Origin: Crocinitomicaceae bacterium
GTDB lineage: Bacteria > Bacteroidota > Bacteroidia > Flavobacteriales_D > Crocinitomicaceae
Reading direction: 5' to 3'
Assembly: GCA_023264075.1 (NCBI GenBank)
Contig: JALQTG010000254.1
Span: 1 to 5,753 of the forward strand
DNA: 5,753 nt
This document shows positions 1 through 5,753 of this stretch, piece by piece (positions within the stretch are counted from its first letter, which is position 1; the number at the start of each line of letters is the position of its first letter). Made by a program: the position numbers and the translations under genes. The notes beneath the pieces are model-generated. The model had not been told where the DNA came from and searched no databases. It saw only the letters and a list, made by a program, of their open reading frames with translations.

Positions 1-414
1 GGCGTATTAAATTCCCAATCTCTTTTTGCGAATTACACAGCATCCGTGCTAACTACCACGGAATTCTCTCCCCTGCCAGACAGTAAAACCTTTTTTCTTG
101 CTGAGTACCGTGCTCCTCAGTATGTAGGCTTGGGTGTGAACTTGATTTTCTCCATAACTTCCTCCATCGATTTCCGTATTGACCCGTATCTGTTTCAACC
201 GTTTCGTCAAATTGTTCGTTTCGAAAACGGAGCAGGATTTGGATATGATGATTTATTCAAACAAGGCACCTATATGGCTGCTGCGAGTTTAATTTATCAT
301 TCACCAATTGGACCTATTCGATTGACATCCAATTATTTTCCGAATCAAGATAAACCTTTAAGCCTACAAGTTAGCTTTGGGTATGTTCTCTTCAACCAAC
401 GGGCGCTAAGATAA
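1..414 (+). CDS. Patatin-like phospholipase with outer-membrane barrel, C-terminal part only (5' end outside window)
   Basis: The reading frame is open from base 1 and ends at TAA 412-414, giving 137 visible residues. The first ATG-like codon in frame (GTG at 46) is internal, so the start lies upstream of the window. The visible part resembles the C-terminal barrel of Bacteroidota patatin-like phospholipases: NYTAS, then a region with SKTFFLAEYRAPQY, SIDFRIDPYLFQPF, AAASLIYHSPIGPIRLTSNYF and a last strand ending FGYVLFNQRALR. These alternating, aromatic-rich beta strands fit an Omp85/BamA-like barrel in the outer membrane. In the full family a periplasmic signal and a patatin lipase domain (GxSxG and DGG motifs) precede the barrel. 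None of that is visible here, so lipase activity is inferred from family memory. It ends 6 bases before pfkA, so the two are probably co-transcribed. The alternative is another Omp85-type surface protein. Confidence 0.72.
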   Translation, partial: GVLNSQSLFANYTASVLTTTEFSPLPDSKTFFLAEYRAPQYVGLGVNLIFSITSSIDFRIDPYLFQPFRQIVRFENGAGFGYDDLFKQGTYMAAASLIYHSPIGPIRLTSNYFPNQDKPLSLQVSFGYVLFNQRALR

Positions 415-420
415 GACACT

Positions 421-1401
421 ATGAAAAAGATTGCTTTACTAACGAGTGGTGGTGATGCTCCAGGTATGAATGCCGCTGTTCGCGCGATTGTTAAAACATC
501 CTTACACTATGGTGTAGTAACTCTCGGAATACGCGATGGGTTTGAAGGACTTATTCATGGTTGGGGCAAACCATTGGGCTATGGCGACGTGGATAACATC
601 ATTCATCTTGGTGGAACAATTTTAGGTTCTGCTCGAAGCAAGGATTTTAGAACTAAAGAAGGACGTCAGAAAGCCATTGATTTTCTGCTCAAAGAAAAAG
701 TGGAAGGGCTAGTCGTAATCGGTGGTGACGGTTCCTTTGCAGGAGCCAGGGCCTTACGTGCCGAATCAGGAATCGCCATAATTGGCTTGCCTGGTACGAT
801 TGATAATGATTTATATGGAACAGAATGCTCGATTGGCTATGATACAGCGCTGAATACAGTTGTTTCTGCTATTGATAAAATTCGAGATACGGCTTCTTCT
901 CATAAACGTATATTTTTCGTTGAGGCCATGGGACGTCATTCCGGTTTTATCGCCTTAAACTCTGCAATCGCTTCAGGTGCAGAATCTGTCCTTATTCCTG
1001 AGTCCATTACTCACATACCTACGCTGGTTGACCAGATTAAAACCCAAAACAAAGGAAGAAGAAGTAGCATTATTGTGGTAGCAGAGGGTGATGATGCTGG
1101 TGGCGCAATGGATATTATGCGAAAGGTGAGTCCTTATCTTGAGGGATACGATTTGCGGACGACTATACTCGGTCATATTCAGCGCGGTGGGTCTCCCTCC
1201 TATCTGGATAGAGCAATCGCTACACGATCTGGAATTCGTGCTGTTGAGTTACTTCTAAACGGTGAATCGAATCTTATGGTAGGCGTCAAATCCGACGAAT
1301 TAGTCACGGTATCAATTGATGACGCGATTGATAAAAGCGCACTACCGAATTTAGACAAAGAAGCTATTTTGAAAAAGCTGTTAACCGGAAGTTCGTTGTA
1401 G
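421..1401 (+). CDS. pfkA: ATP-dependent 6-phosphofructokinase
   Basis: Cytoplasmic glycolytic enzyme that phosphorylates fructose 6-phosphate to fructose 1,6-bisphosphate. At 326 residues it is full length for the bacterial PfkA type. Visible motifs are the N-terminal nucleotide loop TSGGDAPGMNAAVRA (residues 8-22), GSAR with R72, GGDGS (101-105), PGTIDND (124-130) with the catalytic base D128 (E. coli D127), the MGRHSG segment (170-175), and the family signature running from R246 through GHIQRGG (251-257) to D263-R264. G104 and G125 sit where pyrophosphate-dependent enzymes carry Asp and Lys, so the phosphate donor should be ATP. The effector-site residues R21, R155, E188 and K211 are kept, while the equivalent of E. 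coli R25 is Lys (K25). Allosteric control by ADP/PEP is therefore plausible but not certain. The ATG is followed at once by the conserved N-terminal strand. No Shine-Dalgarno sequence is evident, as is usual in Bacteroidota. It lies between the patatin gene (6-base gap) and a DUF2256 gene (4-base gap). Confidence 0.98.
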   Translation: MKKIALLTSGGDAPGMNAAVRAIVKTSLHYGVVTLGIRDGFEGLIHGWGKPLGYGDVDNIIHLGGTILGSARSKDFRTKEGRQKAIDFLLKEKVEGLVVIGGDGSFAGARALRAESGIAIIGLPGTIDNDLYGTECSIGYDTALNTVVSAIDKIRDTASSHKRIFFVEAMGRHSGFIALNSAIASGAESVLIPESITHIPTLVDQIKTQNKGRRSSIIVVAEGDDAGGAMDIMRKVSPYLEGYDLRTTILGHIQRGGSPSYLDRAIATRSGIRAVELLLNGESNLMVGVKSDELVTVSIDDAIDKSALPNLDKEAILKKLLTGSSL

Positions 1402-1405
1402 CAAA

Positions 1406-1552
1406 ATGAAAGCTCATCTCCCCGTCAAACAATGTGCTGCGTGTGGTTTACCTTTCCAATGGAGAAAAAAATGGAAGTCGTGCTGGGAAGATGTCAAATA
1501 CTGCAGTGAAAAATGCCGAAGAAATAAACATTCCACGACGGTCAAAACGTAA
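1406..1552 (+). CDS. Small DUF2256 family protein (zinc-ribbon-like, 48 aa)
   Basis: A short ATG-to-TAA frame of 48 codons starting 4 bases after the pfkA stop. The product reads as a DUF2256 protein: HLPVKQCAACGLPFQWRKKW at residues 4-23, then CWEDVKYCSEKCRRNK at 26-41. Five cysteines (C10, C13, C26, C33, C37) are arranged as CxxC ... C ... CxxxC, which suggests a metal-binding ribbon, probably zinc. Conserved tryptophans (W19, W23, W27) and many Lys/Arg residues give a strongly basic protein that might contact nucleic acid. The family's molecular role is unknown to me. From memory, members are often found near photolyase/cryptochrome genes, but none is in this window. The nearly whole-length family match makes a real gene much more likely than chance. 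It probably shares the pfkA transcript. Its stop lies 11 bases from the stop of the converging T9SS gene. Confidence 0.9.
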   Translation: MKAHLPVKQCAACGLPFQWRKKWKSCWEDVKYCSEKCRRNKHSTTVKT

Positions 1553-1563
1553 AGCAAAATTAT

Positions 1564-4233
1564 TTAGTAGAGTACATTCACATGACCGTTCCACTCAAAT
1601 TTCTCATCTGTGAACTGGTCTAGGGCCTGCATTTTCCATATATAAGTACCTTCTTCAACGAGCTTTCCGTTATATGTTCCATCCCATGGCATTTCAGGAT
1701 TTTTAGTTTCCCAAACTTGTTCCCCCCATCGGTTATATACCACCAATTCGAATTGATCCATACTGATTCCTGAAAGGTATGCAAGCCATGTGTTATTGTA
1801 CTCATTTCCATCTGGAGTAAATGTATTAGGGGCATATACAATAACCTCAGGAACAACAGGGATAATAGCGTACGCTGTATCTTGACAACCATATTGGGAA
1901 GTCACGATTAATTCGACATCGTATTCCCCTACTTCACCCTGTGGCAACTGGATAGTTGGATTTTCCTCCCATGACGTACCAGGGTTTCCTTGCTCGAAAT
2001 ACCAATCGAATAACGTGGCTCCTTGGCTATAATTTTGAAAAAACACATTCGTATTCAATACAGTAACTGTAGCTGGTGAATAAGTAAAGTTTGCTGTCGG
2101 TTTAGGGTAAACAGTTAAAAAGTTCTCCAGTGTGAGGGAATCAATACATCCATCAGGCGATACTACGACAAGTTGCACATCATATTGTCCCGAAGTTTCA
2201 AAGTCCAATGAAAAGTCTGTCAAATTCATGACGGTCTCACCATTGGAGAAATACCAGTAGTAATCATCCGTCAATGATGGATCTGTATCGTTCGAGAAGG
2301 TAAAAACTGCGGGTACACATTGTTCTGGGTCATCAACGGAAAACTGAACCGAAGGCAAGGGAAGCACATTTACTACAGAGCTAAGAATGAGCGGAGTTGT
2401 TTCACAATTATCAGAAATAGTTACTGTATATGTTGTCGTAGTAGTTGGACTGGCCAAATAGGTCTGAGTAGTTGAAACCACATTACCAAGATCATCGATC
2501 CACACAAACGAATAAGGACCACCATTGCCTTGTATACCTTCCGCAGAAAGTAATGTTGAAAACCCTGGACAAACAGATTGATCAGGACTTACGCTTCCAT
2601 CTAATGCAGGTAATAGCGATACTTCTATAGACTCTGTAGGCGATAAACATCCAAATTCATTTTCTGCTTGAACAGTATAAGTCGTTGTAACTATGGGATT
2701 AACCAGCTGTTGTGAACCATTATCTGGATCATTACTCCAGATATACGTGAAATTCTGTCCTCCTTGAGCTGCAGCCACAAGGGTAGCCGTACCGTTCTGA
2801 CAAATTGTGGTATCATTCGATACAGAAATTGAAACACCGGGACCATCTTGTAGGGTAACATTCGTACAAGCAGTACATCCAAGAGCGGTTTCTACGCAAA
2901 CACTGTACGTTCCTGATGAAAAACCAGCAGATGTATTCGTTGCCTGCCAAGTTACTCCGTTATCAAAACTATATTGCACAGCATTCGTTGACGTGATTTC
3001 AATTGTTCCATCTGTAGCACCTGCACAGATTGGATTAGTTCCCGAAGCCGTAAGATTTGCTACATCAAATGTAACAACTACATTATCTGTTTCGTCAGGA
3101 CATACACCATTAGATTCGGTTAATATAAACGTATATTCTCCGGCATAATTTGCTTGAATGGTAGGAGTAAGATTAGAGTTATTTGGCCCAAAAACTACAT
3201 TAGGTGGTGCAGGGGTTCCTGTAGGTCCAGCAAACGACCACGAATAATCATTTGTATTGTCCGATACTGTTCCGTTCAGCTGACCAGCAGAACCAAAACA
3301 AACTGTGAAGTCATTACCAGCATTGGGTACTGGTGGCGGAACGACATTAACGGTTACTTCTACTGTGTCCGTCAAAATACCATTAGAAACCTCAATAAAA
3401 TAGGTTGTAGTATCAGTTGGAGACACATCAAAAGAAGGACCAGTTTGGCTTGGATCAACCAGGTCACCTTGCCCATTTAAAAAAGTATATGTTGCTCCAA
3501 TAACACCTCCTTGATCCACCGTGATAGTAGCAGTTTCTCCTAGACATATAGTAGAACCAACTGAAGTTGGATCACACGTAACCGCAGCGGTTTGAGGATT
3601 ATTGGCATTACCAGGAATATCTTGGCCAGTATATATCGGAACAACGGCTCCAACAAGTCCACTAAAATTAGAAAACATTAACACAAATTGGTCTCCTGGT
3701 TCCGCCCAAAAAGAATGCTCAAAGTTCGTCTGACTCGCTCCAGGCGGCAGATTACCTTGTTGTACCATACCCGTATAGCCTGAGCTTGAACCATTCCAAT
3801 TACAGGCTGCTGGCGGCAATTGATTTCCCTGTATTTCAGCACATGCATCAGCTCCAGTAACGCTCAACGGATCACCATTGGTGTAATACGGCCATAGGGC
3901 CCAATCGAAAAATCCGTTACTCCCTGCTGAACCAAGTGTGAATTCAAAGAAACCAGGTGTTGAAATAGTAAAGATAATCCAAGTTGGATTTAGTTCACTA
4001 CTTAATAGACAACCTGAATTTCCTGCAGAACCAGGATTTACTGATGGATTAGAAATATTAAGTCCCGGTGGAAGGTCATTAATAGATCCACCTCCAGATG
4101 AATTAACAGTGAAATCGTCTAACGTACAACCATAATCAGCAATATTGCAATCTGCTTGAGATAGAACGATTAAACTATTCAATAAAAGTAGACAACTAAC
4201 GATAATTTTTCTCATAACTGTATACTTATTCAT
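1564..4233 (-). CDS. T9SS type B secreted multidomain surface protein (gliding-motility-associated C-terminal domain)
   Basis: An 889-residue exported protein. A signal peptide covers about residues 7-27 (MRKIIVSCLLLLNS core, likely cleaved near LSQA/D). Residues 30-215 form a jelly-roll/CUB-like N-terminal domain often seen in this protein class (CLLSSELNPTWIIFTI, FFDWALWPYY, FVLMFSNFSG). Ig-like modules follow at about 220-299 and 302-390, a SprB-type repeat at 391-462 (CAGATDGTIEI ... SSGTYSVCVE ... GC), more Ig-like modules at 465-542 and 543-625, and PKD-like domains at 626-709 and 711-795 (FDWYFEQGNPG, GEYDVELIV). The C-terminus (797-889) is the CHU_C/type B sorting domain: YAPNTFTPDGNEYNNTW, VYNRWGEQVWE, WDGTYNGK, EEGTYIWK, final HVNVLY. 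The type IX system should carry it across the outer membrane, for release or surface attachment. No catalytic domain is recognisable, so adhesion or matrix binding is an inference. The ATG at 4233 is preferred because it overlaps the upstream stop as ATGA. An alternative ATG lies six codons later (4215), directly before the signal peptide. Confidence 0.93.
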   Translation of the reverse strand: MNKYTVMRKIIVSCLLLLNSLIVLSQADCNIADYGCTLDDFTVNSSGGGSINDLPPGLNISNPSVNPGSAGNSGCLLSSELNPTWIIFTISTPGFFEFTLGSAGSNGFFDWALWPYYTNGDPLSVTGADACAEIQGNQLPPAACNWNGSSSGYTGMVQQGNLPPGASQTNFEHSFWAEPGDQFVLMFSNFSGLVGAVVPIYTGQDIPGNANNPQTAAVTCDPTSVGSTICLGETATITVDQGGVIGATYTFLNGQGDLVDPSQTGPSFDVSPTDTTTYFIEVSNGILTDTVEVTVNVVPPPVPNAGNDFTVCFGSAGQLNGTVSDNTNDYSWSFAGPTGTPAPPNVVFGPNNSNLTPTIQANYAGEYTFILTESNGVCPDETDNVVVTFDVANLTASGTNPICAGATDGTIEITSTNAVQYSFDNGVTWQATNTSAGFSSGTYSVCVETALGCTACTNVTLQDGPGVSISVSNDTTICQNGTATLVAAAQGGQNFTYIWSNDPDNGSQQLVNPIVTTTYTVQAENEFGCLSPTESIEVSLLPALDGSVSPDQSVCPGFSTLLSAEGIQGNGGPYSFVWIDDLGNVVSTTQTYLASPTTTTTYTVTISDNCETTPLILSSVVNVLPLPSVQFSVDDPEQCVPAVFTFSNDTDPSLTDDYYWYFSNGETVMNLTDFSLDFETSGQYDVQLVVVSPDGCIDSLTLENFLTVYPKPTANFTYSPATVTVLNTNVFFQNYSQGATLFDWYFEQGNPGTSWEENPTIQLPQGEVGEYDVELIVTSQYGCQDTAYAIIPVVPEVIVYAPNTFTPDGNEYNNTWLAYLSGISMDQFELVVYNRWGEQVWETKNPEMPWDGTYNGKLVEEGTYIWKMQALDQFTDEKFEWNGHVNVLY
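4230..4233 (-). other. ATGA stop/start overlap between the small secreted protein and the T9SS cargo gene
   Basis: On the minus strand the bases read ATGA: the TGA ends the 122-residue protein and the ATG begins the 889-residue protein. This arrangement commonly permits translational coupling by ribosome re-initiation. It also favours the upstream ATG of the cargo gene over the alternative start at 4215, though the extra six residues (NKYTV before the second Met) add nothing to the signal peptide. Confidence 0.8.
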
Positions 4234-4598
4234 TCACTGATGGAACTACAAAAATTTGAATTGAAAGGCAATATTTCGGCCATTCCATGAATTCCATCGC
4301 GGTAACATTCGATTAAATGAGTACGCTCTCCTATCCATCCATTGAATACAGATTGATCGAAGGTCGCAACATCTTGTGTAATGATAAAAAGTCCGTTTGT
4401 GATTCTGTCGAGACGAACCATGAATACATATGGATTCGTTTTGAGGTCAGCCTCGAGGGAAGCAAATTCTTGTTCAGTGGCATCATTCAGCATCACTTGA
4501 GCGAAGAATTTAACATCCGTATTTGCCGCCTCCCCCATTTGAGCATGGGAATAATTGACGACTAATAAAAACAAGTAAAATTGTATCAAGTGTTTCAT
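4230..4598 (-). CDS. Small Sec-exported protein of unknown function, coupled to the T9SS cargo gene
   Basis: A 122-residue protein I do not recognise by name. Residues 1-19 form a clear signal peptide (MKH, then LIQFYLFLLVV, then a cleavage site around YSHA/Q). The mature part of about 103 residues alternates predicted strand and helix: strand 28-37 (DVKFFAQVML), helix 40-53 (ATEQEFASLEADLK), strands 56-64 and 67-74 (VFMVRLDR, GLFIITQ), helix 79-90, strand 94-99 (HLIECY). This beta-alpha-beta-beta-alpha-beta order resembles a ferredoxin-like/HMA-type fold, but the CxxC metal motif of HMA domains is absent. It has only C98 and C117, which could form a disulfide. No T9SS sorting domain is present, so it should stay in the periplasm or outer envelope unless carried by a partner. 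The stop codon overlaps the next start as ATGA, so it is probably translated together with the large cargo protein and may assist or regulate it (inference). The start is chosen as the ATG that opens the signal peptide. Confidence 0.85.
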   Translation of the reverse strand: MKHLIQFYLFLLVVNYSHAQMGEAANTDVKFFAQVMLNDATEQEFASLEADLKTNPYVFMVRLDRITNGLFIITQDVATFDQSVFNGWIGERTHLIECYRDGIHGMAEILPFNSNFCSSISE

Positions 4599-4703
4599 TC
4601 TTCGAGTTACATCTTTGAATTAAACAACAAAGAAACGGCAAAAATGATCTTTAACCGAACAAAAAAAGCCCTAACTCTTGTAATGTTACGAATTCAACAG
4701 AAA
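4599..4703 (-). promoter_or_regulatory. 105-base gap after eno, probable promoter and leader of the secreted-protein pair
   Basis: This is the only appreciable non-coding stretch in the window. On the minus strand it runs from the eno stop to the ATG of the small secreted protein and is very AT-rich. It contains CATTTTTG at 4639-4646, one base off the Bacteroidota -7 consensus TAnnTTTG, but I see no TTTG at the expected -33 spacing, so no exact promoter is called. A run of seven T on the minus strand (4661-4667) follows eno but lacks a convincing GC stem. A separate promoter for the pair is thus plausible, and read-through from eno cannot be excluded. Confidence 0.35.
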
Positions 4704-5753
4704 TTATCTCTCTGTTAAATTCTTAAACAAATAGCTTCCATATATTGCTTGGTCACCTAGCTCTTCCTCAATACGTAACAATTGATTGTATTTCGCCATT
4801 CGGTCACTACGCGATGCTGACCCTGTTTTTATTTGCCCACAATTTAATGCTACCGACAAATCGGCAATTGTTGTATCTTCAGTTTCACCACTTCGGTGAC
4901 TCATTACAGATGTATAATTGTTTCGAGTGGCCATTTGAACGGCTTCAATTGTTTCAGAAAGCGTACCAATTTGATTGACTTTCACAAGGATAGAATTCGC
5001 TATTCCTTCTGAAATACCGCGTGTAAGACGCTTTGTATTTGTAACAAACAAGTCATCTCCGACGAGTTGCACTTTATTTCCAATTCGTTCTGTAAGTAAT
5101 TTCCATCCATTCCAGTCATCCTCATCAAGGCCATCTTCAATGGATACTATTGGAAACCTATTTGACCAATCCGCCCAAAAATCTACCATTTCTTCGGAAG
5201 TAAGCTCTTGGCCAGTTGATTCAAAAATATATTTCCCCTTTTCTTTATTGTAAAATTCTGATGACGCCGCATCCAGGGCAATAAAGATATCTTTACCAGG
5301 AGTGTATCCCGCTTTTACAATAGCATCCATTACAACTTGTATCGCTTCTTCATTGGAGTTTAAACTTGGGGCAAAGCCCCCCTCATCTCCGACGTTTGTC
5401 GACATTCCCTTTTCTTTCAAGACAGCTTTCAAGTGGTGAAAGATTTCAGTACCCATGCGAAGACCTTCTGAAAATGAAGCTGCTCCAAATGGCATTACCA
5501 TGAATTCTTGTATGTCAATTTTATTGTCTGCGTGAGAACCTCCATTCAAAATATTCATCATTGGAACCGGCATTGTATATGCACCGGGACCACCGATATA
5601 TCTGAAAAGTGACATTCCAGCTTCAACGGCTGCTACTTTTGCAACTGCCAGTGATACTCCTAGAATTGCATTAGCACCAAGGCGACTTTTATTTTCCGTA
5701 CCGTCTAATTCAATCAAAAGTGTATCAATTGCTTTTTGATCAAAAACATATTG
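4704..5753 (-). CDS. eno: Enolase, partial (N-terminal part outside window)
   Basis: Phosphopyruvate hydratase, the cytoplasmic glycolytic enzyme converting 2-phosphoglycerate to phosphoenolpyruvate. The frame is open to the window edge and gives 349 residues before TAA at 4704-4706. Enolases are usually about 430 residues, so roughly 80 N-terminal residues lie outside. The TTG at 5715-5717 is an internal Leu codon (DTLLIELDGTENKSRLGANA), not the start. Numbering from the edge, the active site is complete: H74 in GGSHADNK, E83 in IQEFMVMP, E124 in GDEGGFAP, Mg ligands D161 (ALDAASSEFY), E206 (SIEDGLDEDDW) and D233 (VGDDLFVTNT), catalytic lysine K258 (VKVNQIGTLSET), H286-R287-S288 in SHRSGETEDTTIADL, and K309 in GQIKTGSASRSDR. 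The C-terminus is also normal (KYNQLLRIEEELG ... LFKNLTER). It is encoded upstream of and in the same direction as the secreted-protein pair. Confidence 0.98.
   Translation of the reverse strand, partial: QYVFDQKAIDTLLIELDGTENKSRLGANAILGVSLAVAKVAAVEAGMSLFRYIGGPGAYTMPVPMMNILNGGSHADNKIDIQEFMVMPFGAASFSEGLRMGTEIFHHLKAVLKEKGMSTNVGDEGGFAPSLNSNEEAIQVVMDAIVKAGYTPGKDIFIALDAASSEFYNKEKGKYIFESTGQELTSEEMVDFWADWSNRFPIVSIEDGLDEDDWNGWKLLTERIGNKVQLVGDDLFVTNTKRLTRGISEGIANSILVKVNQIGTLSETIEAVQMATRNNYTSVMSHRSGETEDTTIADLSVALNCGQIKTGSASRSDRMAKYNQLLRIEEELGDQAIYGSYLFKNLTER

Noticed and set aside
46..48. GTG as the start of a 122-residue protein at the left edge
   Set aside because: The frame is open to base 1 and the upstream residues (LNSQSLFANYTAS) continue the patatin-barrel pattern.
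973..1176. Minus-strand open frame within pfkA
   Set aside because: It is antisense to the conserved PFK core and has no supporting motif.
1553..1563. Bidirectional terminator between the converging genes
   Set aside because: Only 11 bases separate the two stops and they contain no inverted repeat.
1620..1892. Minus-strand 90-codon frame overlapping the end of the T9SS gene
   Set aside because: It is in a different frame of the type B sorting domain, and its translation has no recognisable character.
2807..3480. Two plus-strand open frames (2807-3148 and 3154-3480) opposite the T9SS gene
   Set aside because: They lie antisense to a well-supported coding region with recognisable domains, and their translations show no family features. 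They are shadows.
4639..4646. CATTTTTG as an exact Bacteroidota -7 promoter element
   Set aside because: It differs from TAnnTTTG at the first base and lacks a TTTG at the expected -33 spacing, so it is mentioned only as part of the gap.
4696..4716. Inverted repeat AACAGA/TCTGTT around the eno stop codon as a terminator
   Set aside because: The stem is only six perfect pairs, is AT-rich and overlaps the end of the eno coding sequence. No T run follows directly; the nearest is about 30 bases further on (4661-4667), with no good stem beside it.
5715..5717. TTG as the start codon of a 337-residue enolase
   Set aside because: The frame continues upstream to the window edge with normal enolase sequence (FDQKAIDTLLIELDG), so this TTG is an internal leucine and the gene is cut by the window.

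Overview
The window looks like a piece of chromosome from a member of the Bacteroidota, most likely a marine or freshwater flavobacterium in the broad sense (Fluviicola/Crocinitomicaceae-like is my guess from protein flavour only). The reasons are a large secreted protein ending in a type IX secretion (T9SS) type B / gliding-motility-associated C-terminal domain, a Bacteroidota-style patatin fused to an outer-membrane barrel, start codons without clear Shine-Dalgarno sequences, and AT-rich DNA.

Layout. Plus strand, left: the 3' end of a patatin-like phospholipase with an Omp85-like barrel (1-414, 5' end outside the window), then pfkA for ATP-dependent 6-phosphofructokinase (421-1401), then a 48-codon zinc-ribbon-like DUF2256 gene (1406-1552). 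The three genes are separated by only 6 and 4 bases and probably form one transcription unit. Minus strand, right: the last 349 codons of eno, enolase (4704-5753, N-terminus outside the window), a 105-base gap, a 122-residue Sec-exported protein of unknown function (4230-4598), and an 889-residue T9SS cargo protein built of Ig-like, SprB and PKD modules (1564-4233). The last two overlap by the four bases ATGA and are probably translationally coupled. The two groups converge, with stop codons 11 bases apart near 1552/1564. No stretch longer than 300 bases lacks a gene.

How the genes work together. pfkA and eno are two core glycolytic steps that bracket a two-gene surface-protein cassette. There is no sign that the secreted pair has anything to do with glycolysis. 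The window shows no tRNA, rRNA, CRISPR array, insertion sequence or phage feature. It is mostly ordinary chromosome. The least explained elements are the small secreted protein coupled to the T9SS cargo gene, and the tiny DUF2256 gene, which is easily missed because of its size.
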